From contig JAIOSX010000124.1 in NCBI GenBank assembly GCA_021107345.1, positions 1-6,241 of the forward strand: a stretch of DNA of 6,241 bases, in the 5' to 3' direction. The notes beneath the pieces were generated by a model. The model was not told where the DNA came from and searched no databases. It saw only the letters and a program-made list of their open reading frames with translations. The DNA is from Candidatus Aegiribacteria sp. (GTDB lineage Bacteria; Fermentibacterota; Fermentibacteria; Fermentibacterales; Fermentibacteraceae). Positions 6,062 to 6,241 of this stretch are shown here, in pieces (position 1 is the stretch's first letter; each line of letters opens with the position of its first letter). The translations under genes and the position numbers were made by a program.

Positions 6062-6241
6062 CTACTGTACGAGCATTTCGAGGGCGGCATCAAGCACAGG
6101 GTCGACCCCGGCTGCAAAATCAGCTTCGGAAACCGGGACTAAAATGTCAGGAGCGATTCCTGAATTGAGTAAAAAAGTTCCGTCCAGGGAATAGGTTACC
6201 ATCCCGGGAATCTCAAGGGTCCAGTATTCAGTAAGATTGAA
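6062..6241 (-). CDS. S41-family peptidase (tail-specific protease type), C-terminal end (partial)
   Basis: The minus strand from the right edge to TAG at 6064-6062 gives 59 residues. Its second half (GIAPDILVPVSEADFAAGVD, then PVLDAALEML) matches the typical C-terminus of S41/C-terminal-processing peptidases, in which a GxxPDxxV-P segment is followed by GxDPxLxxAL. Earlier residues (VTYSLDGTFLLNSG) fit the last strands of the protease domain. The catalytic Ser/Lys region and any PDZ domain are outside the window. Such proteases act on extracytoplasmic or periplasmic proteins. It is convergent with the lipoprotein gene, five bases between stops, and not part of the operon. Confidence 0.8.
   Translation of the reverse strand, partial: FNLTEYWTLEIPGMVTYSLDGTFLLNSGIAPDILVPVSEADFAAGVDPVLDAALEMLVQ

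Noticed and set aside
6054..6064. Transcription terminator at the convergent junction
   Set aside because: The palindrome has 5-base arms with a one-base centre, too small to form a hairpin, and no T-run follows.
1..6241. Alternative genetic code with UGA as glycine or tryptophan
   Set aside because: TGA ends the first propeller, the carboxyltransferase, the biotin carboxylase and the carrier gene at positions matching family ends. Glycines and tryptophans in these genes otherwise use ordinary codons.

Overview
The window is about 6.2 kb of bacterial chromosome with roughly balanced base composition. It looks Gram-negative: one product carries a lipobox, and two surface-type beta-propeller proteins and a C-terminal-processing-type protease are present. 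The style (secreted propellers next to a three-subunit acyl-CoA carboxylase) would suit an FCB-group or candidate-phylum bacterium, possibly from a metagenome. That is an impression, not something the sequence proves.

Layout. Minus strand, 1 to about 307: the N-terminal part of a response-regulator receiver domain, running off the left edge. Its phospho-acceptor Asp is replaced by Asn, and it has no ordinary start codon. Positions 308-565: a divergent intergenic region, AT-rich over about 440-545, with candidate promoter hexamers, two small palindromes and a possible 28-codon leader ORF. Plus strand, 566-6056: five closely packed genes that look like one operon. They are an NHL/SMP-30-like six-bladed propeller protein (566-1477), an acyl-CoA carboxylase carboxyltransferase (1518-3050), a biotin carboxylase (3047-4537, interrupted by an in-frame TGA at 3299-3301), a biotin carrier protein (4518-5027) and a lipoprotein with a predicted propeller fold (5055-6056). 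Minus strand, 6062-6241: the C-terminal end of an S41-family peptidase, convergent with the operon and separated from it by 5 bases.

How they work together. The three middle genes supply all parts of a biotin-dependent acyl-CoA carboxylase of the propionyl-/methylmalonyl-CoA type. The biotin carboxylase charges biotin with CO2 using ATP and bicarbonate, the carrier swings the carboxy-biotin, and the carboxyltransferase moves the carboxyl group to an acyl-CoA. The 4-base and 20-base gene overlaps fit translational coupling. The two flanking propeller proteins share the transcription direction but have no obvious enzymatic link.

The most notable point is the single TGA in the biotin carboxylase. 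It sits exactly where the family's strongly conserved second Gly of the GYGFLAEN motif belongs, and the frame is otherwise intact on both sides. A 7-bp plus 5-bp stem-loop begins 9 bases downstream. A nonsense mutation or sequencing error is the simplest explanation; recoding is the interesting alternative. TGA serves as the stop of four other genes here, so a global reassignment of UGA is not supported.
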